Shown: one piece after another, positions 44,353 to 52,490 of the stretch | How positions within the stretch are numbered: the stretch's first letter is position 1 | How the letters are laid out: every line of letters begins with the position of its first letter | Source of the DNA: Halorubellus salinus | Lineage (GTDB): Archaea > Halobacteriota > Halobacteria > Halobacteriales > Natrialbaceae | Direction of reading: 5' to 3' | DNA length: 64,000 nucleotides | Assembly (NCBI RefSeq): GCF_020567525.1 | Contig: NZ_JAJCVI010000004.1 | Coordinates: 515,226 to 579,225 of the forward strand | The notes under the pieces: model-generated | What the model saw: the letters and a program-made list of their open reading frames with translations, nothing else | Databases searched by the model: none | Told to the model about the DNA's origin: nothing | Program-made: the position numbers and the translations under genes

Positions 44353-45417
44353 ATGAGCGCGCTCACGCAGGGGTTCCTCGACCGATGGCACCGTCGCTCG
44401 GACGTGCATCCGTCGCTGCCGCTCTCCCGGGTCGCCCTCGCGGTCCTCGCGGTCGCGTTCCTCGTGGCGCGGACCGCGGGCCTCCGCGTCCCGTTGCGCG
44501 CCCAGATGGTCGTCTACCTCGTCGGGATGGTGGCGCTGAACCTCCCGCACGGCGGCTACGAGCACTTCGAGAACCTCAGACGGCGTCGCCCCAGCTTCCG
44601 CTTCCGGTACGTCGGCCTGTACCTGGGTGCGATCGCCGCCTTCGTGGGGCTGTTGCTGGCCGCGCCCGTCGCTGGCCTGGTGCTCGCGCTGGTCGTCGCC
44701 ATGGCCAAGGGCGGTCTCGGCGGCCTGAAGGTCCTGGACGCGACGAGCGGGACCGAGCACCTTCGCTCGCGACCGCAGCGATACCTCGCGGCGGCGGTCC
44801 GGGGCGGCGCCGTCATGCTCGTCCCCATCGTCTTCTGGCCGGACACCTTCCACGCGTTCAGCTCGCTGATGGTCGGCCTCGTCGACCCGGGGGCGCTGGC
44901 GCCGTACGCCCGGCACTTCGACGTCACGCGTGTCCTCGTGGGAGTCGGCTACGGCGGGGCACTGCTCGTCCACGTCACGCTCGGGTACCTTCGCGGCGGC
45001 GGGCGGTCCTGGCTCGTCGACGCCGGCGAGTCAACGCTCCTGGCCGGCTTCTTCGCTGCAGTCCCCGTGCTCGTGGCGGTGGGACTGTACTTCCCGTTCT
45101 GGTACTCGGCCAGGCAGGTCGCTCGGACGCAGACCGTCGGGACCGACCCCGTCGACGAGGAGGGCTGGGACCTGCTCGGGGCGGGTGACGCCTCGACCGT
45201 GGCACTACGGGCCTGGGGGGTGCTTGTCGCTGGCGCGCTGGCGACGTTCGCCGTGCTGGCGGTCGTGTACTGGGTCGTTCCGAACCCGCTCGCGGGCGGC
45301 AGCCTCCTCCCGGGCGCGGTCGCGTTCTGGAGCATCTTCATCAGCATCGTGGCACTCCCGCACGTCGTGGTCGGCTCGATCCTGGACGACGAGCGAGGCA
45401 TCTGGTACGTGCCCTGA
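44353..45417 (+). CDS. blh: Brp/Blh-family beta-carotene 15,15'-dioxygenase
   Basis: 354 residues, polytopic. Family marks are NLPHGGYEHFENLRRR (His66, His71) near the N-terminus and VALPHVVVGSILD with DERGIWYVP at the C-terminus (His337). Several helices lie between them. Enzymes of this family split beta-carotene into two retinal molecules, supplying rhodopsins. With the heliorhodopsin 7.6 kb away and crtI next door, the retinal function is likely. No lycopene cyclase is seen in the window. Confidence 0.88.
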   Translation: MSALTQGFLDRWHRRSDVHPSLPLSRVALAVLAVAFLVARTAGLRVPLRAQMVVYLVGMVALNLPHGGYEHFENLRRRRPSFRFRYVGLYLGAIAAFVGLLLAAPVAGLVLALVVAMAKGGLGGLKVLDATSGTEHLRSRPQRYLAAAVRGGAVMLVPIVFWPDTFHAFSSLMVGLVDPGALAPYARHFDVTRVLVGVGYGGALLVHVTLGYLRGGGRSWLVDAGESTLLAGFFAAVPVLVAVGLYFPFWYSARQVARTQTVGTDPVDEEGWDLLGAGDASTVALRAWGVLVAGALATFAVLAVVYWVVPNPLAGGSLLPGAVAFWSIFISIVALPHVVVGSILDDERGIWYVP

Positions 45418-45769
45418 ACGTCCCCTCCTCGACCGGACAGCGACCGGTCATCCAGCAACGCGCCGCGACCGCCAGCCGAAGGCGCACGCCCACCGGGACG
45501 ACCAGGGCGGACGACGCTCGTCGCCGCGAGAGAAGACTGAGAGTACCTGACAGGAGCCGCGGGGAACTCCCCCGACCGGTCGGGGTCGTACGTCGACCGG
45601 TCACGTGGCGATCCGGGCGCGTGAACGGATGGCCTCGGTACTCATAGGGCTCGTCGTCGCGCGGGTGCCACCCCGGCTCGGCCCGGTGGGGTCGTCATCG
45701 GCCGGTCGAGGCTACCGGCGCGTGGGTCTTGAGGATTCCCTTCGCTCGGTCGGTCGCGTAGCGACGTCC
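45418..45769. other. 352-bp gap, no gene seen
   Basis: Lies between the convergent Brp/Blh gene and a small disordered-protein gene. Two ccgaccggtcgg-like palindromic runs (around 45573-45602) are present. The ends may contain transcription termination signals, but I see no clear T run. Confidence 0.5.
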
Positions 45770-46033
45770 TCAGACGCCGTCCTGCATGGCCTGGTTCTGG
45801 TCGTCGTTGAGGTTCCGCATGCGGTTGGTGTCGGTGGTGGAGAACTGGCGCTTGCAGCGCTCGGTCCAGGGGACGTCGCCGTGCGGGGTCGGGGCGTCGC
45901 CGGTCGTCGGTCGCGAGTCGCCGCTGGCCGGTTGCGGGTTCTCGGCGTTCGCGGAGAAGTCGGTGGTCGTCGCGTCGGTGTGCGTGCTGGCGGTCGTCGG
46001 GTCGTCGTACGTGGCGTCGGTTCGAGTGCTCAT
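45770..46033 (-). CDS. Small disordered acidic protein of unknown function
   Basis: 87 residues, Thr/Asp/Ser/Asn-rich without hydrophobic core. A single WTERCKRQF segment near the middle and an Asn/Gln-rich end (RMRNLNDDQNQAMQ) stand out. Codon use on this strand is as GC-biased at position 3 as in other genes. The ATG at 46033 overlaps the stop of a leaderless upstream ORF (ATGA). Real but unassigned. Confidence 0.5.
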   Translation of the reverse strand: MSTRTDATYDDPTTASTHTDATTTDFSANAENPQPASGDSRPTTGDAPTPHGDVPWTERCKRQFSTTDTNRMRNLNDDQNQAMQDGV

Positions 46034-46116
46034 GTGGGGTTCGGGGTGGGTGGTGTGGTGTTTCGGGTGCGGTCCGGCGTGGTGATGCGTGCGGCGGCGA
46101 GGTGTACTGCGTTCAT
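46030..46116 (-). CDS. Possible leaderless upstream ORF (28 residues), coupled
   Basis: The ATG at 46116 lies about 25-30 bp from a TATA-like box (ttttattata, 46141-46150), so the mRNA should start at or next to this codon. The 28-codon ORF (MNAVHLAAARITT..., Pro/Thr-rich) ends with TGA overlapping the next ATG by 4 nt. It could be a regulatory leader peptide or a short untranslated start. Both are inferred. Confidence 0.4.
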   Translation of the reverse strand: MNAVHLAAARITTPDRTRNTTPPTPNPT

Positions 46117-46140
46117 CGTGTCCCTACAACCACACCGGTC

Positions 46141-46150
46141 TATAATAAAA
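46141..46150 (-). promoter_or_regulatory. Strong TATA-like box
   Basis: Minus-strand ttttattata, an unusually A/T-rich decamer in this GC-rich DNA, about 30 bp before ATG 46116. Confidence 0.6.
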
Positions 46151-46224
46151 GTTCATGTTGGTGCCATCGTTGCCGCCGGGCATCTCGCCGCAACCACCCC
46201 AGGGACCCGCCAGCGTCGACCCAC

Positions 46225-46884
46225 TCAGTGCTCGGCGACCGCCCGCACCGGACAGCCGTCGCCGCCTTCGATGGGGAGCGGGTACGCGTGCAGGACGAAC
46301 GAGTCGGGGACGGCCACGAGGTCGGCGAGGTTCTCCACGATGAACTGGTCTTCGGCGAACAGCGCGTCGTGCGCCGGATACCCCTCCGGTTCGTCATCGC
46401 GCTCCCGGTCGGGGACCGCGCTCGGCGTCGGGTCCGGACTGAACCCCTCGACGCCGACCGAGCAGTCGCGCTCGGCGCACCACGCTGCGGCGTCCCCCGT
46501 CAGGTAGGGGTGGTCGCGGTAGCGGTCGGTCCCCCAGTGCTCGCTCCACCCGGTCGCGAACGCGAGCAGGTCCGCGTCCGCCGCCACGCCCTCGTCGGGG
46601 AGGTCCGCGACCGTGATGGGGTCGCGAGCGCCGTGACCGGTGCAGTCCACCAGGGTGGCGTCGAACCGGAAGTCGTCGACGTCGAACGCGTCCAGGCATC
46701 GTGCGCCCTCGCGCATGTGGCACGGCGCGTCGACGTGCGTCCCGGCGTGCGTCTGGAGCGTCAGGACGTGCGCGCGAGCGCCGTCCGCCGCGACCGACGT
46801 CGTCCGCTCGAACTCGACCGGCGTCGTCCCGGGATACACCGGCATCCCGTCGGCGACACTGTGAGTCAGATCCGTGAGCGTCAT
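46225..46884 (-). CDS. Cyclase family protein (kynurenine formamidase-like)
   Basis: 219 residues. The metal-binding motif HAGTHVDAPCH, and a DLTHSVADGMPVYPG opening, mark the cyclase/KynB fold. These enzymes are metal-dependent hydrolases acting on N-formylkynurenine or similar compounds. No tryptophan-degradation gene is nearby. ATG 46884 begins the domain. Metal-site residues are intact. Confidence 0.85.
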   Translation of the reverse strand: MTLTDLTHSVADGMPVYPGTTPVEFERTTSVAADGARAHVLTLQTHAGTHVDAPCHMREGARCLDAFDVDDFRFDATLVDCTGHGARDPITVADLPDEGVAADADLLAFATGWSEHWGTDRYRDHPYLTGDAAAWCAERDCSVGVEGFSPDPTPSAVPDRERDDEPEGYPAHDALFAEDQFIVENLADLVAVPDSFVLHAYPLPIEGGDGCPVRAVAEH

Positions 46885-46956
46885 GCCGCCACGAACGCCC
46901 ACCGGCGAGAAAGCGATGGTGGTTCCAGTACCCGTCCGAGGACGCCCACTGCGACC

Positions 46957-47421
46957 TCAGTCGCTCGCGAACTCCGGGTCGGGATGCCGGACGATGTGGA
47001 CGTCGTAGCGGGCGTCGTCGGCGACGGTCCCGCCGATGCTCGCGAGCGGGCGCGTCACCTTCCCCGCGTTCTGACTGCCGACGAACACCACGCGCGCCGC
47101 GACCTCCGCGGCGACCTCCTTGATGCTGCGGACGACGACCATCGTCGTGTCCGCGGTCGGCTCCGTGTTCTCGACGAACGCCGCGCGAACGTCCGCGTTC
47201 GGCGCCACGTCCCGGATCTCTTGGGTGAGCTTGCGCTCGATCACGCCCACGTCGAACGTGTCCTCGGGCTCCAACCACGCGTGCCGGTGGGCGTACCCGG
47301 GTTCGTCGGGGATGACGACGAGCGCGAGCAGGTCGTCGTCGGTGTACTCGGCGAACGTCTGGGCGCGCGAGAGCGCCGTCTTCGAGAGCGCAGAGCCGTC
47401 GTAGGGAACGAGTATCGTCAC
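46957..47421 (-). CDS. Universal stress protein family
   Basis: 154 residues from GTG 47421. The VTILVPYDGSALSKTAL start, ARVVFVGSQNAG near residue 115, and RYDVHIVRHPD at the end are UspA-like, though the ATP-binding G-2x-G-9x-G(S/T) glycines are not complete. Role unknown. The cyclase gene follows 72 bp downstream on the same strand. Confidence 0.78.
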   Translation of the reverse strand: MTILVPYDGSALSKTALSRAQTFAEYTDDDLLALVVIPDEPGYAHRHAWLEPEDTFDVGVIERKLTQEIRDVAPNADVRAAFVENTEPTADTTMVVVRSIKEVAAEVAARVVFVGSQNAGKVTRPLASIGGTVADDARYDVHIVRHPDPEFASD

Positions 47422-47489
47422 ACCTGATGGGAGGCACGCGGCGACCAAGAAGGTATCTCCGAACGAACAGTAACTCGCGGTATCGGGGT

Positions 47490-47535
47490 CGCGGCATCGC
47501 GCTCACGCGACCGCTCTCGCGGCATCGCGCTCACG
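47490..47535. repeat. 18-bp duplication, period 28
   Basis: cgcggcatcgcgctcacg occurs at 47490-47507 and 47518-47535, just beyond the stop of the deoxyhypusine synthase gene. Confidence 0.9.
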
Positions 47536-47549
47536 GGACGGCCGTGCTC

Positions 47550-48632
47550 TCACTCGTTCTCGACGCGCTCGCGTGCTGCTGCGACGAGCAACGGGAGCGT
47601 GATGGTGGCGTCGGCGTACACGCTCGCGTTCCGCGCGGCCTTCTCGAGCTTCCCCCACGACCGCGCCTCGTCGAGCGTCGCGCCCGACAGCCCGCCCGTG
47701 TGGGGTGGGTCCATCGTGAGCTGGACGGCGTAATCGTACGCGTCCGGCGACACGAGCATCGTCTGCAGGACGAAGTTCTTCGGGACGCCGCCGCCGACGA
47801 CGAACGCACCCGCGCTCTCGGCGTCGAACGCCAGGTCCGTCAGCGGCCCCATGTCGCCGGTCGCGTCGAGCTGGAAGTCCGTGACCTGCGTGTACATCCA
47901 CGCCTGCAGGCCCAGGACCGAATCCTGGACCGCGGGACAGTACACGGGGACGTCGTGCTCGTAGCACGCGGCCGCGAGTCCCGGGTCCTCCTCGATGCCC
48001 TCGCGTTCGTTCACCTCGGCGTTCGCGCGCCCGAGCTCCTCGCAGAGCCGCGCGATCGTCACCGTCTCCTCGATCTCCGGGAACACCTCGTCGCGGAGGT
48101 GGCTCTCGAACAGCGCGAAGTGCTCCTGGGGGAGGTAGACGTTGTAGATCCGGTCGACCTCCTCGTCCCGGAGCTGTTCGTCGTGCTCGCGCGCGGACTT
48201 CCCCGGGCAGTGGTCGGCACCGTGATGATGCTTCCCGCCGATGGCCTCGATGGCGTCGTGCGTGAGGTTCGCGCCGGTCGTCACGAGCACGTCCACGTAG
48301 CCGTCCCGGACGAGGTCGCTGACGACCTGGCGCATCCCCGTCGGCACCATCGCGCCCGCGAGCCCCATGAACACCGTCGTGTCCTCGTCGCCGAACATCT
48401 CCGCGGTCACGTCCACGGCCTCGCTGACGTCCGCCGCCCCGATGCCCGCGTGCCCGTACTCGTCGACGAGCTCGCCGACGGTCATCCCACCGCGGACGTC
48501 CGCGTGCCCGATCGGGTCGTGATGGAACGTCTCGCGCTCCGGTTCGGGGTGTCCTTCGTGGTCGCCGTGCTCGTCGTGTGCGTCGTCGCCATCGTGAGCG
48601 CCAGCGTCGTCGTGGGCGTCGTCGTTGGTCAT
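47550..48632 (-). CDS. dhs: Deoxyhypusine synthase
   Basis: 360 residues. The enzyme modifies a lysine in aIF5A with a spermidine-derived group. Blocks VFMGLAGAMVPTGM, TTGANLTHDAIEAIGG and the catalytic-lysine segment WGKLEKAARNA are present. The first 43 residues form a His/Asp-rich tail (nine His) not needed for the fold, possibly metal-binding. The ATG at 48632 is the first in the frame. A later Met at the conserved GGMTVGEL would drop the tail. Confidence 0.9.
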   Translation of the reverse strand: MTNDDAHDDAGAHDGDDAHDEHGDHEGHPEPERETFHHDPIGHADVRGGMTVGELVDEYGHAGIGAADVSEAVDVTAEMFGDEDTTVFMGLAGAMVPTGMRQVVSDLVRDGYVDVLVTTGANLTHDAIEAIGGKHHHGADHCPGKSAREHDEQLRDEEVDRIYNVYLPQEHFALFESHLRDEVFPEIEETVTIARLCEELGRANAEVNEREGIEEDPGLAAACYEHDVPVYCPAVQDSVLGLQAWMYTQVTDFQLDATGDMGPLTDLAFDAESAGAFVVGGGVPKNFVLQTMLVSPDAYDYAVQLTMDPPHTGGLSGATLDEARSWGKLEKAARNASVYADATITLPLLVAAARERVENE

Positions 48633-48713
48633 GTCCGCGAGTGCGACGGCCAGCCGTTTGAACGACTCGGAATCGGGGCCGACCCCGGTTGGAGGACGGT
48701 GGTCGCCGTGGCG

Positions 48714-49910
48714 TCAGCCGCGGCCGCCGGCGAGCGCGCTCGCGGCCGGCGACCGGCCGAGCGCGAGCATCGCGGCGGTCCCGGCGAGCGGCCCGACGAC
48801 GAGCGGGAGGAACGCCCACTGCCAGCCGACGGCGTCGGCGACCGTCGCGGTCAACTGGATGCTCGCGGTCGTCAACAGGAACCCGACGGCGGTCTGGAGC
48901 GTGAGCGCGCTCCCGACGTAACTCGGGTCCGCGAGCTCGCTGACGGCGGCGGAGAACTGCGCGCTGTCCGCGACGACCGTGACGCCCCAGACGAGGAGGA
49001 ACGGGACGAGGACGACGACCGACGCGCCGAAGACGACGGCGGCGAGCACCGAGCACGCGCCGCTGATCGTCATGCTCGCTGCGGTGAGTCTGGTGCGGCC
49101 GATGCGGTCCGCGATACGGCCGGCGACGCCGGCGCCGAGCCCGCCGGCGGCGATGGTCGCGAACGCGAGCACGGCCGCCGCGTCGCCACCGATGTCGGCC
49201 GCCCAGCCCGCGGCGAGGTACGCGGGGATCCACGTCCAGACGGCGTACAGCTCCCACATGTGCCCGAAGTACCCGACGTTCGCGAGCATCGTCGGCCGGT
49301 CGGTCGCGACCCGCCAGATGGCGCCGGGGTCGAACGGGGCGGCGGGCGCCTGGTACGGGCCGGGTTCGACGAACAGCGCGAGGACGCCGCCGACGAGCGC
49401 GAGCGCGCTCGCGCCGTAGAGGACGAGCCGCGGATTCCCGACGCCGCCGACGGCGCGCAGGAGGTGCGGGGCCGCGGACCCGACGGCGAGCGCGCCGACG
49501 AGCACGCCGATGGCGAACCCGCGGCCCTCCTCGAACCAGCCTGCGACGAGCTTCATCCCTGGCGGGTAGACGCCGGCGAGCGCCGCACCCGTCAGGAACC
49601 GGAGCGCGACCGCGGGTAGCAGCGAGTCCACGGCGAACGCGATGAGTGCGGTCGCGAGCGCGCCGACCGCCGTCGACGCCGCGAACAGGTACCGCGGCCG
49701 CACCACGTCCGAGACCGTCAACGCCGCCGACGCGAGCGCGCCCGCGACGAACCCGAGCTGGACGGCGTTCGTCAACCACGCCGTCTCGGCGGGCGTGAGC
49801 CCCCAGAGGTCGGCGAGCTCCGGGCCGACCGCGCTCGCGGAGAACCACAGGGTCATCGCGAGGAGCTCAGCGACCGACAGCACCGCGAGCATCCGCCACT
49901 TCCGATCCAT
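48714..49910 (-). CDS. MFS transporter
   Basis: 398 residues, twelve hydrophobic helices. The MFS pattern is seen in LTNAVQLGFVAGAL, GVYPPGMKLVAGWF and the second half's AGRIADRIGRTRL. Very few charges in the helices, as in drug or metabolite carriers. ATG 49910 starts just before helix 1. The substrate is unknown. Confidence 0.85.
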   Translation of the reverse strand: MDRKWRMLAVLSVAELLAMTLWFSASAVGPELADLWGLTPAETAWLTNAVQLGFVAGALASAALTVSDVVRPRYLFAASTAVGALATALIAFAVDSLLPAVALRFLTGAALAGVYPPGMKLVAGWFEEGRGFAIGVLVGALAVGSAAPHLLRAVGGVGNPRLVLYGASALALVGGVLALFVEPGPYQAPAAPFDPGAIWRVATDRPTMLANVGYFGHMWELYAVWTWIPAYLAAGWAADIGGDAAAVLAFATIAAGGLGAGVAGRIADRIGRTRLTAASMTISGACSVLAAVVFGASVVVLVPFLLVWGVTVVADSAQFSAAVSELADPSYVGSALTLQTAVGFLLTTASIQLTATVADAVGWQWAFLPLVVGPLAGTAAMLALGRSPAASALAGGRG

Positions 49911-49998
49911 CGACACACCGTTCCCTCGCACGCGACTTAAACGCGGAGCCCGCTGGCGGGCGACGTGCACGAACGCCGTCCGCGGTAAGGGTCCGCGG

Positions 49999-50853
49999 TC
50001 AGGCGTCGCCGCCGGCGCCCGTGGTCGATACCGCCCCGGAGAGCTCGCGCTGGGGCGCGGGCAGACTGATGCCCGCCTCGTCGAACCGCGTCTTGATGGC
50101 GGTGGTGAGGTCCGAGCGGATGCGCACGAAGTCGTTCCGCGCGGGGTCCGCGATCCAGAAGCGCGCGTCGAGCACGACCGCGTCGTCACCGAGTTCCGCG
50201 AGGCGGACCGTCGGGCCGGGTCGGTCGACGACGTCGTCGTTCGCGAGCACCTCCTCGATGATGATGGACTCCGCGCGCTCGATGTCGTCCTCGTACCCGA
50301 TGCCGAACGTCGTCGACACCCGCAGGCGGTCCTTCGCCGCCGGGTTCGTGACGGCGTTCGCCGTGAGCTCCGAGTTCGGGACGACGACGAGCTCGTTGTC
50401 GAACGTGTGGATGCGCGTCACGCGGAAGCTGATGTCCTCGATGATGCCCTCGTTGTCCTTCCAGCGGATCCAGTCGCCGATGTTGTAGGTGGGGTCGAGG
50501 ACGATGAACGCGCCGCTGACGAGGTTCCCGAGGACGTCCTTGCTCGCGAACCCGACCGCGACGGTGGCGCCGGCCGTGATGGCTTCGGTGGCGGCGAGGA
50601 AGCTCGCGAGCCCGGAGACGGTGACGCCCGCGAACAACGCGAACCCGCTGAACGCCGCCCAGAGCAGTTTCCCGAGCGGGAGCGTGATGGCGTCGTCGAC
50701 GTCGAGCGCGCGCAGGCCGCGTTTGACGCCGGGGACGAGGAGGTAGCGCGCGGGGAGGTAGATGCTCGCGGTGACGACCGCGAGGACGAGCGCGTCCTGG
50801 GAGACGGCGACGAGTTCGCCGATGAGGGTGTCGATGGTCCGCGGTTGCGCCAT
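49999..50853 (-). CDS. MscS-family mechanosensitive channel
   Basis: 284 residues. Three hydrophobic helices (about 20-40, 60-80, 90-120), then the pore/beta region GFASKDVLGNLVSGAFIVLDPTYNIGDWI, and a cytoplasmic vestibule domain. Small-conductance channels release solutes on osmotic downshock, vital for a halophile. ATG 50853 is chosen. Near the K+ channel genes of this region. Confidence 0.92.
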   Translation of the reverse strand: MAQPRTIDTLIGELVAVSQDALVLAVVTASIYLPARYLLVPGVKRGLRALDVDDAITLPLGKLLWAAFSGFALFAGVTVSGLASFLAATEAITAGATVAVGFASKDVLGNLVSGAFIVLDPTYNIGDWIRWKDNEGIIEDISFRVTRIHTFDNELVVVPNSELTANAVTNPAAKDRLRVSTTFGIGYEDDIERAESIIIEEVLANDDVVDRPGPTVRLAELGDDAVVLDARFWIADPARNDFVRIRSDLTTAIKTRFDEAGISLPAPQRELSGAVSTTGAGGDA

Positions 50854-51027
50854 GTGTCGGCTGTCCGTGCGCGGACGAGGACCTTGAGTGTGGGGGACTC
50901 GCTGGCCGACGCCGTCGTTCGCCGGTCCATCGCACTCGAACGCGCCGGTCGCGGAGGGCGGTGGCCTTCGGGGAGTGGGTCGCGGCGGTCGAAACGCACA
51001 CGGCACTGGGGCGTCACGGGTCGCGTA

Positions 51028-51255
51028 ATGACGCTTGGTGAGACTGAGGCGGACGAGCTCGCGTACGAGCTGGCGCAGACCGAGTTCGACGCGGTCGAAC
51101 GTGACGGGCTGCGAGCGGCGTGGTCGGCGGACGGGACGGTGGTGACGGTGTCCGAGCTCGACAACGGCGACGAGATGGCGTACGACGCGGAGGACCTGGT
51201 ACGGGCGACGAGCGACCGCGAGGTCTCGCACGCGCGGAACGAACCCGAGGTGTAG
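51028..51255 (+). CDS. Small conserved-looking protein (75 residues)
   Basis: ATG 51028 starts MTLGETEADELAYELAQTEF, followed by VERDGLRAAWSADGTVVTV and a SELDNGDEMAYDAEDLVRA end. Acidic, soluble, no Cys. It may be helical-hairpin plus a beta pair. It is 174 bp from the divergent MscS gene, and its stop is 48 bp from the convergent Nif3-type gene. Family not recognised. Confidence 0.6.
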   Translation: MTLGETEADELAYELAQTEFDAVERDGLRAAWSADGTVVTVSELDNGDEMAYDAEDLVRATSDREVSHARNEPEV

Positions 51256-51303
51256 TCCGCAACCGGACTGGGGACGGTGGCGTCGGTCGACGGGGTGAGT
51301 CGC

Positions 51304-52077
51304 TCAGATGCCGGTGGGGACGTCGAAGAACGTCGTCTCGACGGGTTCGTCCCAGTCGTCGACGAGCGACTGGAGGGATTGGACGCCGAATGTCTCGGTT
51401 GCGTAGTGGCCGGCGAGGACGACGGTGAGGTCGACCTCGCGGGCCTCGTGGTACGTCTTCTGTTTCGCTTCGCCGGTGACGAGGACGTCGACGTCCTTGC
51501 GCGCGGCTTCGTCGACGTAGTCGCTGCCGTCGCCGGTGACGATGGCGACGTCCCGGAGTTCGTCGGGGCCGTGGTCGAGGACCTGGATTGGCTGCCCGCC
51601 CGTGGAGAGGTCGCTGGCGAGTGCGTCGCGGAGGGCGTCGCTCGTCGTCGCGTCGGGGAGTCGACCGCGGGTGCCGGCGTACTCGGGGCCGACCGCGCCG
51701 AACGGCTCTCTCGCGTCGAGGCCGAGGACGTCGGCGACGCCCGCGGCGTTCCCGAGTTCCTGGTGACCGTCGAGCGGGAGGTGCGAAACGTACAGCGCGA
51801 CGTCGTTCTCGATCAGCGGCGCGATGCGGTCGTGCGCGCGCTCGGTGACGCGCTCGATGCCACCCCAGGAGACGCCGTGATGGCTGACCAGCACGTCAGC
51901 GCCCCAGTCCGCCGCCAGCTCGACGGTCTCGCGGACGCCGTCCGTGCAGAACGCGACGCGCTCCACGTCGCCCTCGCGCGGCCCGACCTGGAGGCCGTTC
52001 GCGCTCGCGTCCAGGGCCGCGTAGTCACTCGTCCGGAGCTCGTCGTCGAGCCGGTCGCAGAACGTCGACAGTCGCAT
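51304..52077 (-). CDS. Nif3-like dinuclear metal-centre protein
   Basis: 257 residues. The hexameric YqfO/NIF3 type. The segment VSHHGVSWGG near residue 65 and LAGHYATETFGV near the C-terminus contain metal-binding histidines, consistent with two metal ions per site. The biochemical role is debated (GTP cyclohydrolase-like, regulatory). The ATG at 52077 begins MRLSTFCDRLDDEL. Confidence 0.88.
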   Translation of the reverse strand: MRLSTFCDRLDDELRTSDYAALDASANGLQVGPREGDVERVAFCTDGVRETVELAADWGADVLVSHHGVSWGGIERVTERAHDRIAPLIENDVALYVSHLPLDGHQELGNAAGVADVLGLDAREPFGAVGPEYAGTRGRLPDATTSDALRDALASDLSTGGQPIQVLDHGPDELRDVAIVTGDGSDYVDEAARKDVDVLVTGEAKQKTYHEAREVDLTVVLAGHYATETFGVQSLQSLVDDWDEPVETTFFDVPTGI

Positions 52078-52158
52078 ACCCGAGCGTGCGCTCGCCGGGG
52101 CCTTCAGACCGCTGGTTCTCGCGCCGAGCGTCGACGACGACGGGTCCCGGCGGGCGAT

Positions 52159-52431
52159 TCAGCCGCCGGAGACGGGCGGGAACAGCGCGAGTTCGTCGCC
52201 CTCGCCGACGGGTTCGTCGAGGCCGTCGCCGGCGTCGAATACGTTCGCGCCGTTCTTCAGGACGTTCACGTCCGCGACGACGTCGCCGTCGGCGTCGAGC
52301 ACGCGCTCGCGGAGCGCGTCGTGCTCGGCGAGCAGCACGTCGAGCGCCTCCCCGACCGTCCGGGGGTCGCCGACCGCGACGGTCTCCGCGCCGGCGCGCT
52401 CCCGGAGGTCCGCGAACAGCTTCCAGTGCAC
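52159..52431 (-). CDS. Ubiquitin-like small archaeal modifier protein SAMP1-like
   Basis: 90 residues from GTG 52431. Beta-grasp (MoaD/ThiS) fold with the C-terminal ELALFPPVSGG ending on Gly-Gly, the site that is adenylated by UbaA and conjugated to lysines or used as sulfur carrier in molybdopterin synthesis. It closely matches the Haloferax SAMP1 C-terminus as I recall it. The Nif3 and TrkA-C neighbours do not explain it. Confidence 0.9.
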   Translation of the reverse strand: MHWKLFADLRERAGAETVAVGDPRTVGEALDVLLAEHDALRERVLDADGDVVADVNVLKNGANVFDAGDGLDEPVGEGDELALFPPVSGG

Positions 52432-52490
52432 GACCGGGAGTCCGTCGCGCTCGCTGAAGTCGATTTCGGACGGCCCCACCGAAGGCGGCG

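Noticed and set aside
45786..46085. 99-residue hydrophobic open frame opposite the disordered-protein gene
   Set aside because: Looks like a membrane protein at first, but third-position bias favours the opposite strand, and no promoter precedes it.
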